This document shows positions 1 to 11,460 of a DNA stretch of 64,000 nt, in pieces; the stretch's first letter is position 1, and each line of letters starts with the position of its first letter. Location: the NCBI GenBank assembly GCA_963853835.1, contig OY970824.1, positions 1,803,001 through 1,867,000 on the forward strand, given 5' to 3'. The notes under the pieces were generated by a model that worked only from the letters and a program-made list of their open reading frames with translations, was not told the DNA's origin and made no database searches. The translations under genes were made by a program, and so were the position numbers. The stretch comes from Calendula officinalis. Taxonomy: Eukaryota; Streptophyta; Magnoliopsida; Asterales; Asteraceae.

Positions 1-1431
1 ACTCAGATTCAAAGTCCCTTTCCCTTTATTTGCATACCCTTTATATTTGGTAAGCGTTATTCGCATGAAATGCATTACTAACTTGTACCGTACAAATTAA
101 CAATTACTTGTTTTTTTGTGAAAATAGTGGAAAAGGAGCCCAGGGAAATCAGGGTCACATTTTAACCCATATAGTGACATGTTCTCCCCAAATGAAAGGC
201 ATTACATTGTGACATCTACATTGTGTTGGGCTCTCATGGTTGCAAATTTAATCTATTTATCGACTATCATTGGGCCAACTCTATTGTTCAACCTTTATGG
301 CATCCCCTATTTGGTAAGTTTTTTCTATAATTATTTCAAGGGTATTATCGTCATTTCATTGTTGTCTAACCGATTCTTGTCCGACAGATTTTTGTGATGT
401 GGTTGGATTTTGTTACTTATTTACATCACCACGGGCACGAGCAAAAGCTTCCTTGGTATCGTGGCAAGGTAATGGTTTTTTTTTTAACAACTGCATATTA
501 TATAAGGGAAAAGTGAGTGTGTGGCTATCACATACTTAAGCTTAGGTGTGAAACCATACAAAAATAATGTAGTTTTGGTTAAAATACTTAAAAATCACCA
601 CATAAACTCATTAGTGAATCATAGTACGTCTAAACTCAAGCTCTAGGTGATCAAAACTCATATAAATCCCCATCTTCAAAATTGTCTTAATTACATTTTT
701 TTGTAGTGATATTTCAAGCTTCATGTTTCTTAAAATGATATTCATATCAAATGCATATGAATGTGTGTGTATGATTTTTTTTTGTCCAAGTGTTTTAATA
801 TGATTGGAAATTGACAAATATTTGTAAAATTAAGTGTTTAAATAAAAAAATACATAGTTTTAGGTGGTTCCACACCTAAGCTTAGATACGTGACAGCCAC
901 ACACTCACTATCCCCATTATATAAATATTTAGCAAAAGTTAGAAAATTACGTTTTGTATAAATTATAAACGACGTTTGTTTGTTTGTTTGTTTTTTTTTT
1001 GTTTTGTTTTGAATAGGAATGGAGTTATTTGAGGGGAGGATTGACTACCGTTGACCGGGATTACGGGGTATTCAACAACATCCATCACGACATCGGCACA
1101 CATGTCATACATCATCTTTTCCCGCAAATCCCACACTATCATTTAATTGAAGCGGTAAATATTGTCTTCTAATTTTATGTTATGATTGTTGATCGTGTTT
1201 TTTTTATAATTAATTTGCTAATAATTTTTAATTTTTCGTGTTAAATAGACAATGGCGGCAAAATCGGTGCTTGGGAAGTATTACCGAGAGCCGAAAAAGT
1301 CCGGTCTGATACCCGTTCACTTGATAGATAACTTGGTTAGAAGCATCAAAGAAGACCATTACGTTAATGATACGGGTGATGTGGTTTACTACCAAACTGA
1401 TTATCGAATGATTGGGAAGAAAATGGAGTGA
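1..1431 (+). CDS. FAD3: Omega-3 fatty acid desaturase, 3' part (FAD3-like)
   Basis: This is the C-terminal 211 residues of a membrane omega-3 desaturase, which converts linoleate to alpha-linolenate on glycerolipids. The start lies outside the window. Exons are 1-49, 128-313, 388-468, 1017-1154 and 1249-1431, all with GT-AG borders and matching phases (the first codon begins at base 2). Visible marks are the YLHHHGHEQKLPWYRGK block, WSYLRGGLTT, and the third histidine box in GTHVIHHLFPQIPHYH. The protein ends in KKME, a dilysine pattern (Lys at -3 and -4) like ER-retrieval signals, which favours the ER enzyme FAD3 over plastid FAD7/8. With the N-terminus missing I cannot check for a transit peptide. 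Intron 3 carries a Mutator-like MITE at 506-915. No lesion is seen in the visible exons. Confidence 0.93.
506..915. mobile_element. Mutator-like MITE in FAD3-like intron 3
   Basis: Terminal inverted repeats of about 50 bp (left begins GGGAAAAGTGAGTGTGTGGC, right end read in reverse begins GGGGATAGTGAGTGTGTGGC) bound a 410 bp element with no coding sequence. A perfect 9 bp target duplication ATTATATAA lies at 497-505 and 916-924. The 9 bp duplication and long inverted repeats point to a non-autonomous Mutator-like element. Confidence 0.82.
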
Positions 1432-2542
1432 TTAAACCCTAATTTTAAAATTCCTTTCTAAGACAAAACTCTCAAAAGAAAATTAAACTAATTTAGGTGT
1501 TATATTATTGTATTACTTATGTTGAAAATGTTATGTAATGGATCATGAATTTGAACTGTTGAAACTTGAAAAGATCATAGTTATTGAACCTTGTTTATTT
1601 GTCAACCTCGTGTCTAAACTACTTGTTCACGATCTTATTGCTAGAACTTGTCATCTAAGGAAATGAACACAATTGTAGAGACTGATTTATGAAAAAAATT
1701 AAGGGGTTATATAATTTTTCTGCAACAACATCGGCCGCACATCATTCCGTAACACAAATATTTAAATAGAGTATATATATTATAAAAAAATTCTACAACA
1801 CAAGAGCATTGGTTGAACATTTTTTGTTTTAGGAGTATAACACCATAATCTATATATTAAAAAATTAATATTTCTAACATTATTCGATAAAGATTGAACA
1901 GTTCACCCTTTACACAAACGTATTGTTGCTTTTAGCCTACGATCAGTTGTGTATGTCATACACAATAAGATAATAAAGTTGGTAAAAGAATATTGTGTAT
2001 GATCGAACGATCAAAAAGTCGAAATTTGTTTGCGTTATAATGTTCATTTTTATTTGTAGACCGATTTATCATGTTGTAGGCCGTTTCTATATTTACTTTC
2101 CTTGCGGTGATTTTTACATCACATATTTTAATACATACACCACAATTATTATTTTATATGTTTACACAGTCTGCAGTAATAATTGTATACAAGCATTAAA
2201 AGTTATAATGTATTTATTATGAATGGGGTTTAGATATTACTATTATGTTATGAATAGTAGCTTGTACAAATAGCTAGTGGCGTTTAAACACATAGGTTGG
2301 CCTTCATGAGTTCAACTAAGAGGTTGTAAATTCAAAATTATGAAATTTACATAACATTATTACTAAGTAGTAGTACTTTTTTGCTTTTTAAAAAATAAAA
2401 CCTCCAAAAATGTTATAAAAAATTATAAAATTTAAAATAAAGTTTGTCACTTCCTCAGAAATACATTTTTCATTTTTGACAATAAACCTGCGATACACTT
2501 TGACGATATCTATCATTCGGCAATAGATTTTTCATTTTTGAC
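1432..2542. other. AT-rich intergenic DNA
   Basis: This is the 3' flank of the desaturase gene. I see no gene, RNA or complete element. A unit containing GCGATACACTTTGACGATAT ends here and recurs beyond 2967, so the sequence was partly duplicated in tandem before the hAT-like element at 2551 inserted. Confidence 0.5.
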
Positions 2543-2550
2543 AATAAACC

Positions 2551-2959
2551 TAGAGGTGCAGAAACCGGTTTTTTTGGAAAACCGGTTCGGTTTAAAAACC
2601 GGATCGGATTTGGTCAACAAAAGTCAAAACCGGTTTTGGGAAAACCGGTTCGGTTTTGAACTGGTTTTTGGGTAGCAAGGGTGTATCCGGTTGAAACCGG
2701 TTCGGACCGGTTTAAACCGGTTTTTTCGGTTTTTTAACCGGTTTTTTCAGTTTAAGCCGGTTTTTTCAGTTTTTTAAACCGGTTTTTTCGGTTTTCAAAC
2801 CGGTTTTCAATCCGGTTCCTTCACAAAACATCAAACCGGTTCCAATCCCGCGGTTTAAAACCGAACCGGTCCGGCAAGCCTAAAATCGGTTTCAAACCGG
2901 TTTCAAAACCGGTTTTAAAACCGGATCGGATTTTAAACCGGTTTTTTTATGCACCCCTA
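2551..2959. mobile_element. hAT-like non-autonomous element, AACCGGTT-rich
   Basis: The element is 409 bp, flanked by a perfect 8 bp target duplication AATAAACC (2543-2550 and 2960-2967). Terminal inverted repeats are TAGAGGTGCA on the left and TGCACCCCTA on the right, 9 of 10 complementary. The interior is almost wholly variants of AACCGGTTTT and GGTTCGGTTT, which are self-complementary and could form many alternative hairpins. An 8 bp duplication with short TIRs containing GTGCA indicates the hAT superfamily. There is no ORF. Confidence 0.8.
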
Positions 2960-2967
2960 AATAAACC

Positions 2968-4552
2968 TGCGATACACTTTTGACAATATCTATCATTCGG
3001 CAATAGATAGTGAGTCATACATCCTTATTTATATTTTTAAACACTATTAATATAACTTTATTAAATTGCTTCTTTAAAGTTATCATTTACTCATTACTTT
3101 ATTAAAGACAGAAATACCCTCACGTTTTCAACATGTGAGGGTTTTAACGGCCAAAAAGAGACGACAGGTGGATGAAAGGACAAAATCACGGAATTTGGAA
3201 AAGCACATGGATAAAAAAATGAAAAAAAAGTATAAAGATAAAAATCAGAATCGGGAAAACCACAGAGACAAAAACTATAATTTACTCAGATAATTAATTA
3301 CTTCTTTAAAGTCATCATTTACTCACTACCTAGTCTATCCTCATAGTTTTCGTTTCTGAAAGTAGACGTAAAATAATGTATTAAATCTCAACATTTCTTT
3401 TAGAAACAAAGTAATTAAAATTTCACTTATTATACATAGCAATATTTATTAATACAGAGTAATTTTATCCTAAATGTCAATTGTATCTTTCATTTCCTTT
3501 TATCAAATTTGATAGTATAAAATTGTCTTTAAGGGCATGACTGTTATTTGATATAAAATTATTATAAATGGATAATAATTACTCCGTAAGAATCACCTCC
3601 TATTTGTAAAGAGTAATTTTATTTGTTACTTGCAAACTAAGGTTGAATAGTATATCTATGTAACGCTAACAAACCATTCAAATATAATATTTAAAAACAA
3701 ATCATATGTACATAATAACTTATTTAATTAAAAAAGAGGTAGTGATGTTTGCACCACATATTTTAACTCATGTACCACAACAAATGCTTTATGTAGTTGT
3801 ACAGTCTGCAGAAATAGTTGTACAGTGTGGTAAACCTCTAAAACGCAAATAATCAAATAATATTAGTGGATTACACATGTCATATTTTGCTAAGTAGCAA
3901 CATGAATTAGACACAGTAATAGACATCAATATCATTTATATTTGAAAATAGATAATCAAATAATAAATGATTACTAAATTTGATTCTGAAATATAGTTTT
4001 TGGAATTGCTTATTTTGTTTGAAATCACAATAATCAGATAATCAAAAATTTCAATGTTTGATAAACCTCTAAAACGCAAATAATCAGTTTTCAAAACACA
4101 TTAAGCATCTCTATACTTATTTTCCAAAATTCCTTTTTGTATAACCTAAAACGTAAATAATTGATTTTTTTCTAATTTTTTTTTCTCAAATACTTATTTT
4201 AGATTATTTTCATTTTAATTTGTTCTAAATCGTATCTCAAACAACACTCTATCTGACATGAAATTCTGATGCCGTCTTTGATAGGAAGTCAAAATGGAAT
4301 TTTCCGTAAAGGACTTAATTTCTTGTACGTAGTTGATTAGTTTTCATTACGTGGGGTAGACTACTTTTTTTTTGCATGCTCATTTATTTTCAGCTTCAAA
4401 GGAGACTTTTAAAATGGTGAATAACTATGTGAATTCAACTATCAAATATCTAACTTAAAAGAAATATTATTATATTCTTATATATGGACTTAATATAATA
4501 GTATTGTTTCCCAATGAATTTCAGTGTCTTCGGCCACTTCTAACTGTGACAC
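2968..4552. other. AT-rich intergenic DNA
   Basis: I see no gene or complete element. Short repeats occur: the phrase 'aacctctaaaacgcaaataatca' type sequence appears near 3835 and again near 4065. The stretch resembles old, diverged repeat sequence. Confidence 0.4.
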
Positions 4553-4555
4553 TAA

Positions 4556-5489
4556 GGTACTGTTTGTTTTTAAAGAGGAAGAAGGTCTGCAGTCTGCGGA
4601 CCACATCTGCAGAGAAGATATGGACTAAATGTCTGCAGTCTATAAGAAAAAAAAACTGTTTGTTTTTCAATGTCTGCAGGCTGAATATTTTTTTAGTGAC
4701 GATATTGACGGTGATGGGTGGGGTGAGTGGGGGGTGGTGGTAGTGGAGGTAGGTGGTGGCGATGGCAGGTGGTGGTGGTTACGGGTGGCGGGTAGCGGTG
4801 ATGACTGCGGTAGGTGGTGGCGGCGGCGATGGTGGTGGGTGGTGGAGGTATGTGGTGGCGGGTGGTGGTGGCGGGTGGCGGTAGGTGGTGGCGGGTAGCG
4901 GTGATGGCGGTGGTGGGTGGTGGCGGTGGCGGTAGGTGGTGGTGGTAGTGGTGATGGTGGGTGGTCGTGGAGGTAGGTGGTGGCGGCGGTAGCGGGTGCG
5001 GTAGGTGGTGGCGGGTAGCGGTGATGGCGGCGGTGGGTGGTGGCGGTGGCGGTAGGTGGTGGCGGTGGTGGTGGGTGGTCGTGGAGGTAGGTGGCGGCGG
5101 GTGGTGGGTGGCGGTGATGGCGGCGGTAGGTGGTGGCGGTGGCGGTAGGGGTGGCGGTGGTTGTGGTGGTGGGTGGTGGTCGTGGAGGTAGGTGGTGGCG
5201 GGTGGTGGCGGCGGTAGGTTGCGGTGGGTGGTGGTGACGAAAGGTGGTGTGGGTGGTGGCGTCGGTATGGGTGGTAGTGGTTGTGGTGGTGAATAAACTC
5301 ATCTTTTAGGTTTAAGTAAATGTCTTCTAAACTTGGAAGACTATGGTCCAAGTCTTCTCACAGCAGACATCAAAAAGACTTTTCTTCTTCTTCTGACTTC
5401 CAAAAAGCAAACGCTCTTTTTCCAAAATGTCTTCCCGCCTGTAGACATAAGACCTCAAAAAGACTTTTTGTCAAAAAACAAACACCACC
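4556..5489. mobile_element. PIF/Harbinger-like MITE carrying a minisatellite
   Basis: The element is 934 bp. The left end GGTACTGTTTGTTTTT matches the inverted right end GGTGGTGTTTGTTTTT, and TAA target duplications lie at 4553-4555 and 5490-5492. A 3 bp TAA site and a GG...TGTTTG terminus are typical of PIF/Harbinger (Tourist) elements. Inside both ends is a subterminal inverted zone with CTGCAG and GTCTTC motifs. The centre (about 4695-5290) is a GGT/GGC minisatellite. No transposase is encoded. Confidence 0.75.
4695..5292. repeat. GGTGGTGGCGG minisatellite, about 0.6 kb
   Basis: A strongly strand-biased run of GGTGG, GGCGG and GGTAGGTGG units, irregular in length. The plus strand is packed with closely spaced GG pairs, so it could form G-quadruplexes. 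Long open frames across it (His/Pro/Thr-rich on the minus strand, Gly/Trp-rich on the plus) are artefacts of the repeat. It lies wholly inside the element at 4556-5489. Confidence 0.9.
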
Positions 5490-5492
5490 TAA

Positions 5493-8400
5493 GCTAATGT
5501 TTTGATTAAGTCAACACACATCCACCAACATTCTAATTACTATTAAAATTGATTATATTTTTACTAATAATAAACATTCACTTAATATTTTATATATAAA
5601 ATATACACAAAACACTATTACTTATACATAATTCCTTTATTCTGTCCCTTTTTCCATCTCGAAACCGAAGATAGGAACAAAAAGCACCGTATGAATTCAA
5701 TATTACTACTTTAATTAGATACATTTTTTAATAGGGAATGATAACTTTAAAATGATTATGAACTTCATTGATGATTAATAACACTTTATTAGGAAAGTTG
5801 GAGGTATTTAATGCACCTAAATATATGCCTAGGGAGCACATGTTAAAAAAACCATTATATAATAGTATAGTTTCTTGTTTAATTTAATAATTGTATCTCC
5901 TCTCTTTTATTATCTATGACATATTAATTAATTATTTCTAACGTTTTACCGACGATTTTCCGGCAAAATGTAGGTGTTCATTCCTGAACAATTTATACTC
6001 CGGGAAAAAGAAAATGTTCATTTCAAAATAACTCAAAAAATTATAATTAACTCAGGTGTACAGTAAGACTTGTGCAACGGGGACTTCGGTCCTCTTACGT
6101 TTCCACTTCAGTTTGGAGGCATCAATGGCATGATGCGTCAGTTGTCTCTGTTGGTTTTTCCATTTACTTTCCTGCAGTGTAAACCGATGATGAATGATTT
6201 TTCCAAAAATTGAAGTGTGGTTAAAGTCACGGTTGGCACAAGTCTAATGAACAAACTTACAAAAAAAAATTCAAAAAAAAATCAATCAAATATTTATACA
6301 TTAACTCAGTATTCATATGTTTACAACATAATCGTCATCATGTTTCGTCATTCATTTGAAATTAAAAACTACTAGCCGATAATCGTTAATGAACTAGCTG
6401 ATGTTTATTAATGAACAACACAAACTCAAGTACTCAACTAATCTACAATACGTAGGGGAAGGAGATGGTACAATAAAGACCCTCAACCTACATCTATTTA
6501 TTTTTCAATCCAAATGTTCTAAATTTGGTACCTCCACCAACTTATAGGGTGTTCATCAGTTCATGGGAAGGTTTTAGGCTTAAATCGGATACAATCCACC
6601 AAATTTGGTTTTGAGATTTTCAAACATAGCTTCCTCTTTAGTGGGTTCTGGCTATTAACAGTCAATTTCAATTTTAAAATTGAGCTCAACTGATAATTCC
6701 AACATTAATATACAATTTCATACACTAACAATTATTTACGTCTAATTTTATGCATTAAATTCATTGTCTAATTACATATTTCAACATCAAATACCATTTT
6801 CAATGGAAAATTTTAAAATATAAACATATGTTATATTATATAATCATAATATAAACCATAACTAGTGTGACAGTTTCTTAATGATCAGATGGTCACTAGT
6901 TAAAGCCAATATTGAATCGTACTTATTGGTTTTGTTATAAAGTTCAAATTATTTATTTAAAGTGTTCATGGATTATGTAGACTAACATGTCACTATTTAA
7001 AAATACACGTGTAATCAAATAATGATATACATAACATTTTTAACCAAGAAAAATATGTGGAAATTGTCAAAATAAAAGAGAATTTTAGTAGGGAATAGTG
7101 CAAAAGAAATGTTAAAACTTAAAACATGAAACAAAAATAGGAAAAAAGAGATTCTTTTTTAAAAAATTGCATATGGAAGGATTCGACCTCAAAGTTATAT
7201 GCTTAAAAATACAATGAGTTGATCAATAAGTTAAAATATGATGTGTATTATAGTCATTGTCTATATATTATACGGAGTATACTTCTATATTGGATTAAAA
7301 AAAGCTAAAAAAACAATATAACTCATAAAAAATTTATACTAATCATAAAAATTTCAGGATAGACGGATGCCCGCCATGTCTACCTAACCACATCTACCTA
7401 TCAACTCAAGAACCTTGAAAATGAAGATGCAACGTACGTAACTCAAGAAGAAGGAAAGCCATAGGAAAATGTGACCCACCTTTAAATAAAATGAATAGGC
7501 CACGAGTCGGCTAAGGGATACAAGAAATTCAACAATTAAATAAAAGTAGGGTTTAGGAAAAGAGAAACATGATTGATAGAAAATAAAAGAATTTTTTTGC
7601 CTAAATTAATATGATTATCTGTATTAAATTCTAAATGGAAATAACATTTGTACAATACGTAGAGAAAGGAGGCGATAAAATAAAAACCTTAAGTTTTTAA
7701 AAAGTGCGAAGCACGACTTTGGCGTTACAATATATCCGATGGTGGTGGTGTTTGGCGTGACATAAAATAATATGCGATAAAGCGCGTATTATCGTGAGTT
7801 TTTTCTGTGCCACTTTAAGAAATTTGGATTTTAAAATGATAACATATATAATTATAAATTTAGTTGTAGCACTTTCAGTGAACTTCGTATAAAAATTCTC
7901 ATATAAATCACTAAATCTATTATTTTTTATGAACTTCATATAAATTATATAAAGAATTGTCGTTTTAAGTTACGCATTAATGGCTCCCATAAGTCTTTAG
8001 GTCTGATGTACGTCATGTTATACCTTACATTTGTTATAACCTTAATAAAACCATCAACCAACTCTTTGTATTTTTCTATTAAAACGTTTCTAGATTTGGC
8101 AACTCACACCAACTCAAGAAACGCTAAAAATGATGATGCAAAAACATAACTCAAGAAGAAGAAAAACAAAAGAAAATGTGATTCGCTGTTTTTTTACTCC
8201 TATTCAAGTGTTTGATAACAAGCATTATAAATCAACAAAACCATAATTTTGGTTGTTTGAATTTATTTAAATGCATCTATGAAATTAACGTATCTACAAA
8301 TTTTCAAGTTTATATAAAATTCTGTATATATGCATCTATATCTGTGTATTTCTTAGACATAAGAATATCAATTTTATGAATTTTGTCTATTTGAGTCTTG

Positions 8401-9355
8401 AGATGCATTTTACCATCATAACAAAATTAAATAATTAAATAAAAATAATATAGTTTTATCGATGCATAATGGCTTTTAAATGTGAAAACCATTTACTTTC
8501 CGTGTTCTGTATAGAGAAGAACATCATCTGCCCTGAGTCAGTTCTAGGCTTGATGCATTTAGGCCCGACGATGTTGTTCAAAACCCAGCCCAAGCTTGCC
8601 TGTCTGATTGTTTTATAAATTATAAATCAATAAATTATTAAATAATTTAGAGTGAATTACAAAAAGATGTCGAAAGTGCAGGCAACGTCCGTATTTTGGA
8701 AACTTTAGTCCTTCCTATCGGACCGTGTTAGAGGGTCCTTTACAATAATTAAACCGTGTCTATCTATATTTACGGCCGAGAGTATTTTACCTTTTTTTTG
8801 AGTAAATTGTAAAAATGGTCCGTGTGATTTAGCAAATGACTGATATACACTCAACTAACGGAGACTTTTTAATGTTGTAAGCTTTATTTGCTTCATGAAA
8901 ACTATATTTTTGCTTCATGGAAACTAATTTTTTTGGAAATTTTAAATATTTTCGAGTCATATATAACTGAAAATGAGGTAATATAACTATTAGTCACTTT
9001 CCAGGAATACTTAATACTTAATTAGTAATATATAAAACTTCTAGATCTCCATTATTAAAAATTAATAATCTGAAATTACTATTCTACACTTATAACCTAT
9101 AAATTAAGAACCGTACCTTGGAGGCTTAAACTCAATCTCATTAGAAATAAAGTAACTTAAAAAAATGAAATTACGGTTTGTATATATTCTTGAACGAAAA
9201 TTCAATACTAATGAGATGACAATGGTTTTTTAATTGGAAACTATTATGTATTTAGATACATTTTTATAATCGGAAAGTATTCACTGTTTTTAATTGGAAT
9301 TTACATATAACATGAAACGAAAATACCGAAAAACATGTAATCCGAATTATGAAGA
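5493..9355. other. Intergenic DNA with dispersed direct repeats
   Basis: I see no gene. Two diverged copies of an approximately 85 bp sequence lie near 7400-7490 and 8108-8190; each contains 'caactcaagaa', 'gatgca' and 'aactcaagaagaag' in the same order. A related phrase 'caatacgtag.gaaggag' occurs near 6447 and 7652. A GC-richer patch at about 6055-6200 has no ORF that I recognise. Confidence 0.4.
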
Positions 9356-9364
9356 TTTACTTAA

Positions 9365-9747
9365 GGGATTGACTATTTGAACACCACTTTCAACTATTTG
9401 GACACCCCAAAAATTCATAATAATTCTTACACAGTCTCCACCATACTCCGCCGCTACCCACCACATCTACCAACTCACTCGCATCGGAATCCGCCGACCA
9501 CCGCTGCCGCTTAGTCTGCATTACTCCGCCGCTCATTCCGCCTCCACTAACTAACTCCTCCGCTAACTCTGCCACCACTATCGAATCTTCCGCTCACCAC
9601 CACGACAACCACCGTTGACCACCTATTTTAAGTTAAAAAAAAACGTGAATAATCATGTTAATTAATTGTGTGTGATCCTAGTTTTCAAGTTTTGACTTTA
9701 GTTGAGGTGTTTATTTGATATAGAGGGGTGTCAAAATAGTAGTACCC
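9365..9747. mobile_element. Mutator-like MITE with C-rich core
   Basis: The element is 383 bp with a perfect 9 bp target duplication TTTACTTAA at 9356-9364 and 9748-9756. The left terminus GGGATTGACTATTTGAACAC aligns with the inverted right terminus GGGTACTACTATTTTGACAC. The core (about 9425-9620) is a CCACCNCCGC-type pyrimidine-rich stretch; the open frame across it on the minus strand is not a gene. Confidence 0.75.
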
Positions 9748-9846
9748 TTTACTTAATTCAATTTAGATTCTTACATGTTGAAAATGAAGCAGTATAAAAA
9801 CCCGCTACTTTGTGGATACCAGCTAGTTTTGACTGATCGCCTGACA

Positions 9847-9976
9847 CGTCCAAAACAAGGTTTGAAATGTTGTTTATAACCCAAAGCCGAAAATGTGGGT
9901 TGCAAAACGTCCAAAACAAGGTTTGAAATGTTGTTTATAAATTATAACCCAAAGCCGAAAATGTGGGTTGCAAAAT
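9847..9976. repeat. Tandem duplication, 61 and 69 bp copies
   Basis: Two adjacent copies of a unit starting CGTCCAAAACAAGGTTTGAA occupy 9847-9907 and 9908-9976. They are nearly identical; the second has an insertion of about 8 bases in its middle. The near-identity suggests a recent duplication. Confidence 0.85.
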
Positions 9977-11140
9977 AGAAAAAGATATAACAATAATAAG
10001 ATTGTGCTGTTTATTCCAAGCCCAAATTTTTATCGATAACCAAAACCGATTTGTAATGTGAGCCCAATCCCAAAACCAACCAATTTAAGGTTCTCATAAA
10101 CCAAATTTTTTGGACCATAACTGACTTTAAGAAAAATCATATTCTCCCTGTATCACAATAAAATTATCATTTTCCATCTAAATTTTTTTCCAAATACTTC
10201 TTATTCATAAACTTGATGAAATCCATTCGATATAATATTTTTTATGCCAAGACTCACCATCATCTATATTTATCTAAACTAACCTTATATTTTATTTATT
10301 TATACCATTTGGGAAGTTATTCGGAAACCTATACTACTATCCAATTACGGTTCATTTATTAACTAGAGCTTAACCATTTATAATATTTGGTTCCACAAAT
10401 TTTTCTTGAGCAAACGTAAGTAAATGATGCGTCTACCTAAAAGCAGATTAGCTAACCTTGTGTTTGTCTTCATTTATAAATTGAAAATGATAATTTTATA
10501 GACCACGTATGCTATATGATGACATGGGAAAAGAAAAAAAAAATTAGGTTTTTTATATTATCAATTATTTGTGTTTTGATATATCTATAAATAGTATTAA
10601 AGATGTAGGTAGAGAATTATTTATTATATTTTGAAAACTGATTAATTATATTTTACATATTAACTAAATAAATGATCAACTTTGTCATATACTAAAAAGT
10701 TAATTATTTAGTTATTATGATTTCAAACAACATAATAAATCAAAATAACAACATAACCAAATCAAAATGTTTTTTATAATTACATTTTATAATAATTAAT
10801 TATCTGATTATATATTTTCAAAACTCATAACCATTTTCTATAAAACGCTTTCAAGGGCGTCTCCGAAGTTTGAAAGCCCAGTACGAATAGATGAAAATGA
10901 GACCCGTAAATAGAAGATTTATATAAAAAATTGAACTTTCTACTTTTTTTAATTAAAATATAAAGTTAGCTTAAAACTTTAAACTTATATATATAAAATT
11001 ATATAAAAAAATTGACACACCTAAAAATATGGGCTCACTAAATCTCCAATACCTTCTTAAAGACACCCCTGAACACTCTTTAAAAAAAGTTAAAAAGGAT
11101 AACAAAGGAATTATAAATTTGTAGTTTACTACACTATATA
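9977..11140. other. AT-rich intergenic DNA upstream of the CAX locus
   Basis: No gene, RNA or bounded mobile element is recognised here. Base composition is strongly AT-rich with poly-A/T runs. Confidence 0.35.
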
Positions 11141-11148
11141 GGGCATGT

Positions 11149-11262
11149 TTGGGAAAACTTATTTAAGGGCCTTTTAAGCTTATTAGCTTATTAAACTCTA
11201 AAATTACACTAACTTTTGAGCTTAATAAGCTAATAAGCTTAAAAGCCCATTAAATAATCGTT
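11149..11262. repeat. Hairpin-forming MITE-like sequence
   Basis: The arms (left contains GGCCTTTTAAGCTTATTAGC, right contains the complementary GCTAATAAGCTTAAAAGCCC) flank a short loop. The left flank GGGCATGTTTGGGAAAACTT resembles Tourist termini, but no matching outer right end or target duplication was found, so the element is probably truncated. It lies about 200 bp upstream of the CAX start codon. Confidence 0.45.
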
Positions 11263-11460
11263 GTAAACTTTTTGGAAATAAAGCGGGGCCTATACACATA
11301 TTTCGCCACGTAGCAGCCGTTGCCGTTTAACGAAAAGCATAACGTTGTCGTTTTGCTCGTTCCTACCAAACTTCCGTCATTCTCATCGATATCGCCGGCG
11401 GCCGGCAACTCAATCATTTGAAAGCGGAGCTGTTTCACTGTGTGTGTAGAACTGCTTCCC

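Noticed and set aside
4667..5351. Long open frames (190-211 codons) rich in His, Pro and Thr on the minus strand
   Set aside because: They are translations of the GGTGGC minisatellite inside a MITE; several frames are open at once and no domain is visible.
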